In this document: one piece after another, positions 50,193-59,049 of the stretch | Numbering within the stretch: position 1 is the stretch's first letter | Layout: each line of letters starts with the position of its first letter | Assembly: GCF_001673405.1 (NCBI RefSeq) | Contig: NZ_LZLV01000020.1 | Location: 62,001 to 126,000 of the forward strand | DNA from: Mycobacterium sp. 1245111.1 | Lineage (GTDB): Bacteria > Actinomycetota > Actinomycetes > Mycobacteriales > Mycobacteriaceae | Direction: 5' to 3' | DNA length: 64,000 nt | Notes under the pieces: generated by a model | What the model was told of the DNA's origin: nothing | Seen by the model: the letters and a program-made list of their open reading frames with translations, nothing else | Database searches by the model: none | Position numbers and translations under genes: made by a program

Positions 50193-51383
50193 TTACGAAA
50201 CCCTCTTCGGCGCTGAGTAGTTCGGCTTGCCCAAGCCCAGCACGTATTGCGCGATCATGTTGCGGAACACCTCCAGGGTGCCGCCGTAGATTCCGACGAG
50301 CGGTGCGAAGCGGTACGCGTATTCCGATGCGCCATCGTCGGCCGCGCCATCGGTGCCCATTGGCAGCGCCGACGCGGTGCCGAGCAGATCCATCAGCTCC
50401 GGTGACACGTCGCGCATCGTCTGCGCGATCGCCACCCGGCCGAAGATGCTCGGCGCGCTGAGCGCCGCCTCGATTCTCGCTGCGCTGCGACCCAACCGAT
50501 ATGCCACCGAGCCGTCGTCAACCAGCCTGTGCCCGTTGGGATCCCGTTCCGCCGTCTTGGCTGCCGCCTTGTCCAGCGCGTCGGCCATGAAGCCGGCCTG
50601 ATGCATCATGATCGAGACGTCCTGAAGGCCGTCGGGCGCGGCCGCGACCGCGCCGTGCTCGGTGTTGAGTGGCTCACGCAGCACGGTCCAGCCCGCGTTG
50701 ACCTCGCCCAGTCGGTACTTGTCGTCGACGCGGACGTCGCTGTAGTAGACGAGGTTGGTGCGGTCGCCGTCGACGGTGCGGATGCCCTGGATGTCGATGC
50801 CCGGGGAATCCAGCGGCACCAGGAACATGGTCAGGCTCTTGTGCTTTGGCGCCTCGGGGTCGGTGTTGGTGATCAGAAACACGTACTGGCATTTGTGTGC
50901 GCCAGTGGTGAACATCTTCGAGCCATTGATAACCCAGCCGTCGCCGTCGCGCACGGCGCGGGTCTTGCAGGTCGCGATGTCGGAACCGCCCTCGGGTTCG
51001 GTGTAACCCAAGCACAGCCGCACCTCGCCGCTGAAGACCCGCGGCATGACTTCGGCCTGCAGCTCCGGTGAGCCGAATTTCGCCACCGAACGCGCCACCA
51101 TGGCGGTGGTCCCCCAAGTCACCCAGGGAACGTGCACCCGGCGCTTTTCCAGTTCCCAGATGCGACGGCGAACCCGGGTGAAGCCGCCCTCGGACGCGCC
51201 TTTCCACTCGCCTTCCAGGTAACCGGCGGCACCGAGGGCCAAATGCACGCCCTCGTCGAAGTTGTCACCGGTTTCCCGGTCACGCCGCCGAACCTCGTCG
51301 GTGACGTGAGTGGTCAGAAAGTCGCGGGCCTCCTCGAGGAAGGCTTGATCGCCATCGGCGAGGGTGACTCGTGAGAAATCCAC
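50193..51383 (-). CDS. Acyl-CoA dehydrogenase (FadE-like), subunit of an adjacent pair
   Basis: A 396-residue acyl-CoA dehydrogenase: RLCLGYTEPEGGSDIATCKT, WVINGSKMFTTGAH, and the FAD/adenosine-binding C-terminal IYGGTLEVFRNMIAQYVLGL. GTG start with AAAGGA upstream. It converges on the thiolase-like gene 8 nt away. With the dehydrogenase at 51399 it forms the second unequal FadE pair in the window, expected to make a heterotetramer. Last gene of the six-gene operon from 57005. Confidence 0.92.
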   Translation of the reverse strand: MDFSRVTLADGDQAFLEEARDFLTTHVTDEVRRRDRETGDNFDEGVHLALGAAGYLEGEWKGASEGGFTRVRRRIWELEKRRVHVPWVTWGTTAMVARSVAKFGSPELQAEVMPRVFSGEVRLCLGYTEPEGGSDIATCKTRAVRDGDGWVINGSKMFTTGAHKCQYVFLITNTDPEAPKHKSLTMFLVPLDSPGIDIQGIRTVDGDRTNLVYYSDVRVDDKYRLGEVNAGWTVLREPLNTEHGAVAAAPDGLQDVSIMMHQAGFMADALDKAAAKTAERDPNGHRLVDDGSVAYRLGRSAARIEAALSAPSIFGRVAIAQTMRDVSPELMDLLGTASALPMGTDGAADDGASEYAYRFAPLVGIYGGTLEVFRNMIAQYVLGLGKPNYSAPKRVS

Positions 51384-51398
51384 TTATATGTCCTTTCC

Positions 51399-52445
51399 TC
51401 AACGGCTTTCACGAGCGGCAACGAGCTCACCGACATATTTGGCGCTTGCGCCGGGGTCGCCGCCGGCCAGGGCCCACCCGCGGGCACGCACCAGATACGC
51501 CGTCGCGGCGGCCTCCGCGGAAACACCGAGACCGCCCTGCACGTGCACGGCCATCGTCGCGGCTTTCGACGCTTCTTCGGCCATGAACACAAACGCCGAC
51601 GGCGCCAGCTCGGGACGCTCGTCGGGCTCGTTATCCAGGAACCACGCCGCACGGCGCGCCAGATTGCGGCCGCCTTGCACGGCGATCGCAATGTTGGCCA
51701 GCGGATGCGAGATGCCCTGCAGCGTCGAAATCGGCACACCGAGCGTGTAGCGGGTCTTGGCGAACTCCGCAGCGATCGTCATCGTCTCTTCGACCAGCCC
51801 GGTCAGCGCCGCGGCCATCAACACCCGCCACTCATCCAGTGCGCGTTGGTATTCCGCCAGCGCCTCGGGCCCGCTGCCGAGAACCACGCTGGCGTCGGCG
51901 GCATCCGGATCGACCCATGCCATCGGGAGCCGACCGATGTTGTCCACCTTTGTCGGCCGGGTGTCGAATTGAAGTCGGACAACGGCCCCATCTCCACTAC
52001 CGTCCCGCACGATGATCTGGTCGGCGATCGACGCGGCGGGAATCAGCCGGATCCCGGTGACACTGTCATGTTGGGGGTCCAATGAGGCGATCTGCTTGCC
52101 GCTGACAATGTCGGGTTCGGCCGCCCCCAGCCGGGTGAGCAACCGTGCGGCGCAGACGTGGTCGATCCACGGCACGGGTGCCAGTGAGCGGCCGATCTCC
52201 TCGGCGACCAACGTCAGGTCGACGAGCGTTGCACCGTCTCCGCCGACGTCGGCGGGCAACGCCATCGTAGTGGCGCCCATCCCGCACAACCGTTCCCAGA
52301 GGCTCTTGTCGAAGCCGGATTCCTCTGCGGCGCGGACGGTTTCGATCGGGCAGTGCGTCTTGAAGAAGTCTTTGTAGGCGGCCTGTAGCGCTTGGTGGTC
52401 CTCGCTGAGACTGTAGTCAAGTCTGCGGAGTTCGTAACGGTCCAT
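51399..52445 (-). CDS. Acyl-CoA dehydrogenase (FadE-like), partner subunit
   Basis: A 348-residue divergent acyl-CoA dehydrogenase: DHQALQAAYKDFFKTHCPIE at the N-terminus, RLCGMGATTMALPADVGGDG, TRYTLGVPISTLQGISHPLA and the C-terminal VHVQGGLGVSAEAAATAYLV pattern. The length below the family norm of 380-400 comes from a shorter middle domain. It is 15 nt upstream of its partner gene and 2 nt from the amidohydrolase stop. Confidence 0.9.
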   Translation of the reverse strand: MDRYELRRLDYSLSEDHQALQAAYKDFFKTHCPIETVRAAEESGFDKSLWERLCGMGATTMALPADVGGDGATLVDLTLVAEEIGRSLAPVPWIDHVCAARLLTRLGAAEPDIVSGKQIASLDPQHDSVTGIRLIPAASIADQIIVRDGSGDGAVVRLQFDTRPTKVDNIGRLPMAWVDPDAADASVVLGSGPEALAEYQRALDEWRVLMAAALTGLVEETMTIAAEFAKTRYTLGVPISTLQGISHPLANIAIAVQGGRNLARRAAWFLDNEPDERPELAPSAFVFMAEEASKAATMAVHVQGGLGVSAEAAATAYLVRARGWALAGGDPGASAKYVGELVAARESR

Positions 52446-52447
52446 AG

Positions 52448-53287
52448 TCAGTGCTCCTCGTCGCCCTCGAAAAAGAAGGTGTGCGCATTGGTGTAGAGGT
52501 ACTTCTCCAGAACGTCGGCGGGTAGGTCCAGTGCCTGGGCTTCAGGGATCACGCGGCGCATCTTCAGCACTGGCCAGTCCGAGGCATAGATCACCTTGTC
52601 TGGTCCGCGGGTCCGCATGTAGTGCAGCAGGCTGTCGGGTAGCCGTTTTGGTGACCAGGCCGAGGTCATCAGGCGCAGGTTCGAATACTTGATGAGCAGC
52701 CGGATCGCGATGTCCCACCAAGGATCTGCGCCGTGGATCATGCACAACTTCAATTCGGGGAAGCGCACGCACACCCGGTCGAGGTGGATCGGGTTTTGCA
52801 CCTCACCGGGAATCGGCGGACCGGGAAGTCCGGTGTTGATGCACAGCGGCAGCCCGATCTCGGCGCACTTGGTGTACAGCGGGTAGTAGACGGCGTCGCT
52901 CGGCGGGTACATGCCATCGCCCCAGAAGCTCGGGCCGACAACGGCATACGCGACCGGAAGGTCGTCGACCACCGCGCTGAGTTCGCGTAGCGACGGCATC
53001 GGCCGAAGCAGGTTGACACCGCCCATGGCGAGCGCGAATCGATCGGGCTTGGCTTCGACGAATTTTCGCGCCGTGACCGACGGCTTCGCCAGGTTGTCCA
53101 TCAGGATCGCCTTGCGCACACCCTGCTCATCCATCTCATCGATGAGCGCGGACATGTCGACCGGGGCGAACATCGAGTCGGGGCCTTTGAAGTAGTCGTC
53201 GCGAACCTTGAGCATCCACGTCGGTTGCTGTTCGGTCTCACCGAAATGCACGTTGACCAGGCAGTCGATGACTTGGTTTGTGCTCAT
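52448..53287 (-). CDS. Amidohydrolase-2 family protein
   Basis: A 279-residue, compact amidohydrolase-2 protein. N-terminal VIDCLVNVHFG replaces DxDxHxH-like motifs, but the C-terminal YASDWPVLKM keeps the Asp. LCMIHGADPWW provides a His of the barrel centre. It resembles 4-sulfomuconolactone/2-pyrone hydrolase-like members, so a lactone hydrolase is possible. Overlaps the acyl-CoA synthetase stop by 4 nt (ATGA). Substrate unknown. Confidence 0.88.
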   Translation of the reverse strand: MSTNQVIDCLVNVHFGETEQQPTWMLKVRDDYFKGPDSMFAPVDMSALIDEMDEQGVRKAILMDNLAKPSVTARKFVEAKPDRFALAMGGVNLLRPMPSLRELSAVVDDLPVAYAVVGPSFWGDGMYPPSDAVYYPLYTKCAEIGLPLCINTGLPGPPIPGEVQNPIHLDRVCVRFPELKLCMIHGADPWWDIAIRLLIKYSNLRLMTSAWSPKRLPDSLLHYMRTRGPDKVIYASDWPVLKMRRVIPEAQALDLPADVLEKYLYTNAHTFFFEGDEEH

Positions 53288-54909
53288 GTGGACATCGACG
53301 CCTTTTCTGTCGCTTGCCTTTTCGCCCAGCGGTAGTCGGCCTTGCCGTTACCCAGGCGATGAACCTGATCGACGGGGATGAATTCCTTGGGCACCTTGAA
53401 CCTCGCCAGATGTGAGGCGCAGTATTCCGGCAACGACTCTGGGGCGGCGACCCCGTCGGGCAGCTGGATCAGAGCGACAATCTCCTCGCCCCACCGTTCG
53501 CTCGGACGGCCGACCACCAGCGCATCGGCGATATCCGGATGCGCCCGCAGCACCTCTTCGACCTCCTCGACGAACACCTTCTCGCCGCCGGTGTTGACCA
53601 CCAACGAGTCACGGCCATACAGACGCAGTGTCCCGTCGGCCTCGAGCGCTGCGCGGTCGCCCGATATCACCACGCGCTTGCCCTCGACCACCGGGAAGGT
53701 CTTGCGGGTGGCGTCCGGATCGTTGAGGTATCCCAACGGAATCCGGCCTTCCCTGGCGGCCCAACCCACCTCGCTGTCGCCCGGGGAGAGGAAATGACTG
53801 TAATCCTCGGAGAGCACGAGTCCGCCCTCGCGCAGCGTGAAGGTATCAGTTCGGGTGTCTCCGTGGCTGTGCCCGAATCCCATGTTTCCGGTCTCCGACG
53901 ACCCGTATCCGTTGATCAGAACAAGCTGAGGCAGCAGTTCCAGCAGTGCCTGTTGATGTATGGGATTCGTTGCGGCACCGCCCGTGCCGATCGAGACCAG
54001 CGACGACAACTCGTAGCTGCCTCGACGCAATTCGGCGACAAGTGGCCCGGCGTAGGCATCCCCCACCATCGTCATCATGCCCACCTTCTCGCGCTCCGCG
54101 ATTTCCCATACCAATCGCGGGTCGAGTTTCTTGCTGGTGTCGTACAGCACCACGGTCAGGCCGGCCATGATGGCGGCGAACGCGGTCCACATACCGGCGG
54201 CATGCATCAGCGGCGACACCGCGAACCAGGGCGGTCCGGCGTTGTTGCGACTGATCTTGTCACGGATATCTTGAGCGCACGCGTGATCGGCGCCCACCAT
54301 CGACGAGACGTACATGTCGGATTGACGCCACAGCACGCCCTTTGGGCGCCCGGTGGTGCCACCGGTGCAGACCATCAGCAGATCGTCGGGAGACACGTCG
54401 ATAGCTTGGTCCGTATCCCCTTGCAACAGAGCATCTTCCAGCGAGACCGCACCCGGCAGCTCCGATGCCTCCCACCCGTCGTCAATCGACAGCAGTAGGT
54501 CGACACCAACCCGCTCAAGCGCATCGGCGAACTTGGCACCGAGCGACTTGTGATAGATCACGGCGCGCGGGCGCACGTAGTCCAGCAGTTCGCGGACTTC
54601 GCGCGGCGTGTAGTTGTAGTTGACATTCACTGGAACGGTGCGGGCCTTCAGACAGCCGATCACCATGTCGACGTAGAGATCGCTGTGCATGATCAGCGCC
54701 ACTCGGTCCTGCCCGCATTCCCAATTCTGCAGGGCGTCACGTTCCTGATGGACACCGAAACCGTTGGCCGCGAGGTAGTTCGCCAACCGTCGGGTACGGT
54801 CCGCGGTCTCGGCGAACGTCCTACGTCTGTCACCACAGACGGTGATCTCGCGGTCCGGAATCGCCTCGGCGATCACGTCGAACACCGCACCGATGGTCCA
54901 CTCGCTCAT
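53284..54909 (-). CDS. Acyl-CoA synthetase (FadD-like, steroid/terpenoid cluster type)
   Basis: A 541-residue ANL ligase, paralogue of the protein at 33974. Motifs are VCTGGTTGRPKGVLWR (Cys in place of Tyr), INGYGSSETGNMG, LYGRDSLVVNTGGEKVFVEE and the C-terminal NGKADYRWAK. ATG 54909 (MSEWTIG) begins the conserved sequence; the frame to 55005 is shadow sequence overlapping the upstream gene. Third gene of the operon. It probably activates a branched or cyclic acid. Confidence 0.93.
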   Translation of the reverse strand: MSEWTIGAVFDVIAEAIPDREITVCGDRRRTFAETADRTRRLANYLAANGFGVHQERDALQNWECGQDRVALIMHSDLYVDMVIGCLKARTVPVNVNYNYTPREVRELLDYVRPRAVIYHKSLGAKFADALERVGVDLLLSIDDGWEASELPGAVSLEDALLQGDTDQAIDVSPDDLLMVCTGGTTGRPKGVLWRQSDMYVSSMVGADHACAQDIRDKISRNNAGPPWFAVSPLMHAAGMWTAFAAIMAGLTVVLYDTSKKLDPRLVWEIAEREKVGMMTMVGDAYAGPLVAELRRGSYELSSLVSIGTGGAATNPIHQQALLELLPQLVLINGYGSSETGNMGFGHSHGDTRTDTFTLREGGLVLSEDYSHFLSPGDSEVGWAAREGRIPLGYLNDPDATRKTFPVVEGKRVVISGDRAALEADGTLRLYGRDSLVVNTGGEKVFVEEVEEVLRAHPDIADALVVGRPSERWGEEIVALIQLPDGVAAPESLPEYCASHLARFKVPKEFIPVDQVHRLGNGKADYRWAKRQATEKASMST

Positions 54910-54931
54910 GGCGTCACGAGGCCTCGAGCGC

Positions 54932-56134
54932 TCACGCCGACGCGCCGACCTTGACGTCCAGCAGGTCCAACGCGTTGTCCCGCATGACCTTTCGGATATC
55001 CGCATCGCTGAACCCGGCCAACTCCGCGGTGAATGACACCGGGTCCTCCAACCCCTCGCCGTGCGGCCAGTCCGATCCGAACAGGATCTTCTCGACGCCG
55101 ATCACCGATGCAAGTTCGGTCAAGTCGTCTTCGTAGTAAGGCGCGATCCAGACGTTGGTGCGGAGCTGCTCCACCGGATCGTGCGGGAATAGCTTGGGGT
55201 GGTTGTTGGCGGCCTTTTTGAGCCGCTTGACCAGCCGGTAGACGAAGTACGAACCGTTCTCGATGCTGACGGCTTTGAGCTTCGGGTGACGGGTGAAGAC
55301 GCCGTGGGCGATCATCGAGGCCATCGTGTCGTGGATAGCGCGGTCGTCGACGAGTATCTGGTCCAGCGGATCCGCGCCACCGAAGGCCTCGAAAGTCGAT
55401 TTGCCACCCCACATTCCGGCCACCTGGAGGTAGCCGGAGTCGCTGAGGTGGAATCCCACCGGAACCCCGGCCTCGGCCAGCGCGGCCCACACCGGATCGT
55501 GCAGCGGATCGCCCAACGACCGCGGCTTAACGACACCGGGCACCGGTGCAGGGCGCACTAGAATCAGTTTCGCTCCGCGGGCGAGGACGAATTCGACCTC
55601 CTCCAGGGCTCCGGCGGGGTCGGCCAGCGAAATGATCGGCGCGGCGATGATCCGGTGGTCGGGCCGATCGAAGCCCCAATCCTCGTCCAACCACAGGTTG
55701 AAGGCGTGAACGGAGGCCATCGTCGCTTCGACGTCGTGCTTGAGCGCCTCCTCGACCCCGCACGCGAATGTCGGCAACATGAACACGGTTTCGATGCCCT
55801 GGGTGTCCATCACCGTGATGCGGGCGTCGCGGTTCTGGTACTCGGGATGCTGTTCGAGCCGCTCGACCTTCATCAACGATGCCGGATCGACGCCTTCCGG
55901 GATTTCACCGCGAAACAGCAAGTCCAGACATCCGGGCACGATGATGGGATCGAAGGTCGGATTCGGAATGAAGCGATTCACCCGATCTCCGATGACCGCC
56001 TGAAAGTGCTTGCCGTCCTGGAAGATCTGGACCCCACGCCTGCGGAACTTCTTGTCCAGATGCCGGGTGAACGCGTCCAGCGGTTCGTAGTAGTGATTGT
56101 CGACGTCGATCGCCTTATAGCCCAAGGTCCCCAT
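54932..56134 (-). CDS. Amidohydrolase-2 family protein
   Basis: A 400-residue amidohydrolase-2 with a full set of motifs: AIDVDNHYYEP at the N-terminus, GFHLSDSGY, KAVSIENGSYFVYRL and LFGSDWPHGEGLEDP. It resembles the truncated protein at 1-459 most closely of those in the window. The start is ATG 56134 because GGAAAGGA is 5 nt upstream; ATG 56140 is also possible. Overlaps the crotonase gene (56115-57005) by 20 nt. The family suggests a zinc-dependent hydrolase or decarboxylase of a pathway intermediate. Confidence 0.9.
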   Translation of the reverse strand: MGTLGYKAIDVDNHYYEPLDAFTRHLDKKFRRRGVQIFQDGKHFQAVIGDRVNRFIPNPTFDPIIVPGCLDLLFRGEIPEGVDPASLMKVERLEQHPEYQNRDARITVMDTQGIETVFMLPTFACGVEEALKHDVEATMASVHAFNLWLDEDWGFDRPDHRIIAAPIISLADPAGALEEVEFVLARGAKLILVRPAPVPGVVKPRSLGDPLHDPVWAALAEAGVPVGFHLSDSGYLQVAGMWGGKSTFEAFGGADPLDQILVDDRAIHDTMASMIAHGVFTRHPKLKAVSIENGSYFVYRLVKRLKKAANNHPKLFPHDPVEQLRTNVWIAPYYEDDLTELASVIGVEKILFGSDWPHGEGLEDPVSFTAELAGFSDADIRKVMRDNALDLLDVKVGASA

Positions 56135-57005
56135 GGTCATCCTTTCCGGTAGCGCAAGATTCATCGGATGCACGCAACCCCGGAAAACTCGGGGCGCGTT
56201 TTTCCAGGAAGCTGGTGATGCCTTCGATCACGTCGGGCCGCTTCAGCGACTGCTGCAGCAGGACTTCAGACCGAGCGTTGGAGTCGGCGACCTCGCGCAT
56301 CGCGTCGGCGTACGCCTGACGCTTGATGATCGCCATCGATGTCGGGGAACAGTTTTGGGCGATGTCCTCGGCGTAGGCCATCGTGCGGTCCATCAGTTGC
56401 TCCGGCCGCACGACTTCTTTGACCAGACCGAGCTCTGCCGCCTCGTCGGCGAGAAACGTCCGACCGCTCAACAGAAGATCGAGCGCGACGCCCCAGCCGG
56501 TCAGCCGCGGCAGGATCCACGAGACGCCATATTCCGCGATCAGCCCACGCCGGGAAAACGACGCCGCGAACTTCGCCCCGGCGGCGGCGAATCGGACATC
56601 GCACATCAGCGCCTGGGTCAGACCGATACCGACGCAGGATCCGTTGATGGCGGCGACGACCGGTTTGCACAGCGTCGTGAGATGGTACGGCTGGCGGTCC
56701 CCGATCAGGCTGGCCAGCTTGCCCTCGTCGGTCTTGTCGATCGACTCCGTGACGCTGCCCATCGAACCCAACTGCGCGCCGGCGCAGAAGGCCTTACCCC
56801 GGCCGGTCAGCACGATCACCCGAACCGAGGGGTCGTCCTCGGCGCGCTCGATTCCCGCGTAGAAAGCGGTGGCGATGTCGCCGCCCCAGGTGTTGAGTCG
56901 ATCGGGCCGGTTCAGCGTCAGCACCGCGACCCCGGTGGAAGTGACCTCGTAGATCACCGCCTGCTCCTGGCCTGATTCGGCGAGCCGGTCTTCGGTGGTG
57001 CTCAT
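56115..57005 (-). CDS. Enoyl-CoA hydratase/isomerase (crotonase) family protein
   Basis: A 296-residue crotonase: oxyanion loops GKAFCAGAQLG and GSCVGIGLTQALM, and the active-site region FSRRGLIAEYGVSW with the conserved Glu, a form common in mycobacterial 2-enoyl-CoA hydratases. ATG 57005 has GGGGAGG upstream. First gene of the six-gene minus operon, with the TACNGTA-type operator 52 nt upstream. Likely hydrates an enoyl-CoA made by the FadE pair. Confidence 0.92.
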   Translation of the reverse strand: MSTTEDRLAESGQEQAVIYEVTSTGVAVLTLNRPDRLNTWGGDIATAFYAGIERAEDDPSVRVIVLTGRGKAFCAGAQLGSMGSVTESIDKTDEGKLASLIGDRQPYHLTTLCKPVVAAINGSCVGIGLTQALMCDVRFAAAGAKFAASFSRRGLIAEYGVSWILPRLTGWGVALDLLLSGRTFLADEAAELGLVKEVVRPEQLMDRTMAYAEDIAQNCSPTSMAIIKRQAYADAMREVADSNARSEVLLQQSLKRPDVIEGITSFLEKRAPSFPGLRASDESCATGKDDHGDLGL

Positions 57006-57057
57006 CGACCGTCCTCCCCTGAGCCCAGGCGGCATTTTCCACTCCAACGTGTACGCA

Positions 57058-57076
57058 TACTGTATACCTATCGGTA
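57058..57076. promoter_or_regulatory. TACNGTA-N5-TACNGTA operator-like site
   Basis: TACTGTA and ATCGGTA are spaced by 5 nt (second half with two mismatches), upstream of the six-gene operon. The reverse complement resembles the site at 57303, so one divergent region carries two inverted copies about 245 bp apart. The rest of the 354-nt gap 57006-57359 has no gene. Confidence 0.6.
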
Positions 57077-57302
57077 GCGCATTCTGCAACAGCCGGCAGC
57101 GACGCTTCGACGCCGCCCTGACAGCCAAAATCCTGGCCTCCGGCGAGCGCTACGACGAGGCCGGGCCGCCGACGCGGTCGCAATGCGCGAAAGTCGGCTA
57201 AGTTTCTCAAAAGGACTGTCGCCGAACCGATTTCGCCCCGCACCCGTGTCGTCGGCCACCGGGCCGGTGCTCGTCGCGCACCGCGGTACGTATCAAAAAC
57301 CC

Positions 57303-57321
57303 TACGATAGGTATTACAGTA
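57303..57321. promoter_or_regulatory. TACNGTA-N5-TACNGTA operator-like site in front of the TetR gene
   Basis: TACGATA and TACAGTA are spaced by 5 nt (first half one mismatch), ending 38 nt before the TetR start codon. This is the position expected of an autoregulatory operator. Confidence 0.65.
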
Positions 57322-57359
57322 GCTAGCTGGGACAGTCACACGTGATGGAGGTGCCACCA

Positions 57360-58148
57360 GTGGCCAAACAGGCGACCGCCGAAAAGCGGCAGCGGCGCGA
57401 ACGTGGATCCATCAACCCCGACGACATCATCAGCGGTGCATTCGAGCTTGCCGAGCAGGTGTCGATCGACAACCTGAGCATGCCACTGCTCGGTAAACAC
57501 CTCGGTGTCGGCGTGACGAGCATTTACTGGTACTTCCGCAAAAAAGACGACCTGCTCAATGCGATGACCGATCGCGCGCTACGCAAGTATGTGTTCGCGA
57601 CACCCTACGTCGAGGCCGCCGACTGGCGAATCACGCTGCGCAACCACGCCCGCTCGATGCGTAAGACATTCATGGGCAACCCCATTCTGTGCGACTTGAT
57701 TCTTATCAGGTCGGCGCTGAGCCCCAGGGCGGCCCGCGCCGGTGTTCAGGAGATCGAGAAAGCGATCGCGGGACTGGTCGAGGCGGGGCTTTCTCCGGAA
57801 GAGGCCTTCGACACGTATTCCGCGGTGTCGGTTCATGTCCGAGGGTCGGTCGTGCTGCACCGGCTTCAGGAGAAGAACCAGGCGACCGAAAGCGGCGGTC
57901 GGACATTCGAAGATGCGATGGTCGTTGATCCGGCTGCGACTCCGCTGCTCGCCGAGATGACCGCCAAAGGGCATCACATCGGCGCTCCCGACGACAACAA
58001 CTTCGAATACGGTCTCGACTGCATTCTCGACAAGGCCAGCCGTCTGATCGAGCAGCGCTCGAAGCCGTCTGGCCGGCAACAGAAATCGACCTCGGCACGC
58101 CCGCGCAAGTCGGCGGCCGCTGGGCGCGCGAAGAGCCGGCGCAACTGA
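57360..58148 (+). CDS. TetR-family transcriptional regulator, candidate regulator of the catabolic regulon
   Basis: A 262-residue TetR regulator: N-terminal basic stretch, HTH at about residues 25-70 (SMPLLGKHLGVGVTSIYWYF, RKKDDLLNAM), an all-helical ligand domain, and a basic Ser/Arg/Lys-rich tail of about 25 residues. GTG 57360 is set by GGAGGTG 6 nt upstream; GTG 57342 and ATG 57345 lie before the Shine-Dalgarno sequence. A TACNGTA operator is directly upstream and the same motif precedes most catabolic operons here, so it is the best candidate for the shared repressor. The ligand is probably a CoA ester, an inference. Confidence 0.9.
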   Translation: MAKQATAEKRQRRERGSINPDDIISGAFELAEQVSIDNLSMPLLGKHLGVGVTSIYWYFRKKDDLLNAMTDRALRKYVFATPYVEAADWRITLRNHARSMRKTFMGNPILCDLILIRSALSPRAARAGVQEIEKAIAGLVEAGLSPEEAFDTYSAVSVHVRGSVVLHRLQEKNQATESGGRTFEDAMVVDPAATPLLAEMTAKGHHIGAPDDNNFEYGLDCILDKASRLIEQRSKPSGRQQKSTSARPRKSAAAGRAKSRRN

Positions 58149-58155
58149 GCCGTGC

Positions 58156-59049
58156 TCAGCTTCGCGGCGGTTCCGGCACGTTGAAGTGCTCGTCGCGGAG
58201 CCGAAACGCCTCTTTCGTGCCGTGCTGTGCCCGTGTCTTGACGAAGTTGAACTCGCCCGGCGCGAATTGCAGATTCGTCCCGAATGCGTGGAATAGGTAG
58301 CTCGCCACCTCTTCGCCCTGGTATGCCTGACTCTGCTCGACGAGCCGAAACGCTTCTTTCGCGATAACCACACCGTCGGCCGGCATCTTGGCGGCCTTCT
58401 CCGCCCAGTACCGAGCCCGCGCCGTCACGCACGCGGGATCACAAGTCTCCGTGAAGATCCCGAGGTTCTCGATCGATCCGGCCTCGATGATGTCGCCGGT
58501 CAGCAACAACCGACGGGCAAGCACGGGGCCCAACCGGTGGAAGAACATGTGCAGGCTGCCCAGTGCCGGACCCAGGAAGCGGGTGGCCGGCATGCCGATC
58601 TTGGTGTCGCGACCGATGACGGAAATGTCTGTCATCAAGGCGATTTCGAAGCCGCCGCCGAGCGCGTAGCCGCTGATCTCCCCTACGGTCACTTTCGGAA
58701 AGCCCATCAGGTTGTGGTAGAAGCCGAAGGACTTGCGGTCGACCGTCAGCCGACGGCGCTGGCTGGGGCGCTTCTTTGTGGATGGGTCCCCTTGCTGTGG
58801 ACCGCGCTCGCCGTACCAGCCGTATGCATTGTTCATGTCCGCCCCGGTGCTGAACACCCCCTCGGCGCCGCGCAGCAGCACCACGGTGAGGTCGTCGTCG
58901 TCCGCGACGCGATCCAGGCATCGGGCCACCGCGTCGCGCATGGTCGCATCGTACGAGTTCCGTTGCCGCGGATTGTTCAATGTTATTGTCGCGATCCGCT
59001 TTTCCGGGTCGACCTCGAACAGAACGCGATCGTCGTCTGAGCCGCTCAT
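58156..59049 (-). CDS. Enoyl-CoA hydratase/isomerase (crotonase) family protein
   Basis: A 297-residue crotonase: ATITLNNPRQRNSYD, oxyanion loops GVFSTGADMN and GYALGGGFEIALMTD (Glu present after GGGF). The second catalytic region reads GMPATRFLGPALGS, without a clear second Glu. An insertion of about 25 residues follows the first loop (GWYGERGPQQGDPS...). The gene overlaps the GntR gene by 4 nt, so it is in the operon 60516 to 58156, and it converges on the TetR gene. Confidence 0.9.
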   Translation of the reverse strand: MSGSDDDRVLFEVDPEKRIATITLNNPRQRNSYDATMRDAVARCLDRVADDDDLTVVLLRGAEGVFSTGADMNNAYGWYGERGPQQGDPSTKKRPSQRRRLTVDRKSFGFYHNLMGFPKVTVGEISGYALGGGFEIALMTDISVIGRDTKIGMPATRFLGPALGSLHMFFHRLGPVLARRLLLTGDIIEAGSIENLGIFTETCDPACVTARARYWAEKAAKMPADGVVIAKEAFRLVEQSQAYQGEEVASYLFHAFGTNLQFAPGEFNFVKTRAQHGTKEAFRLRDEHFNVPEPPRS

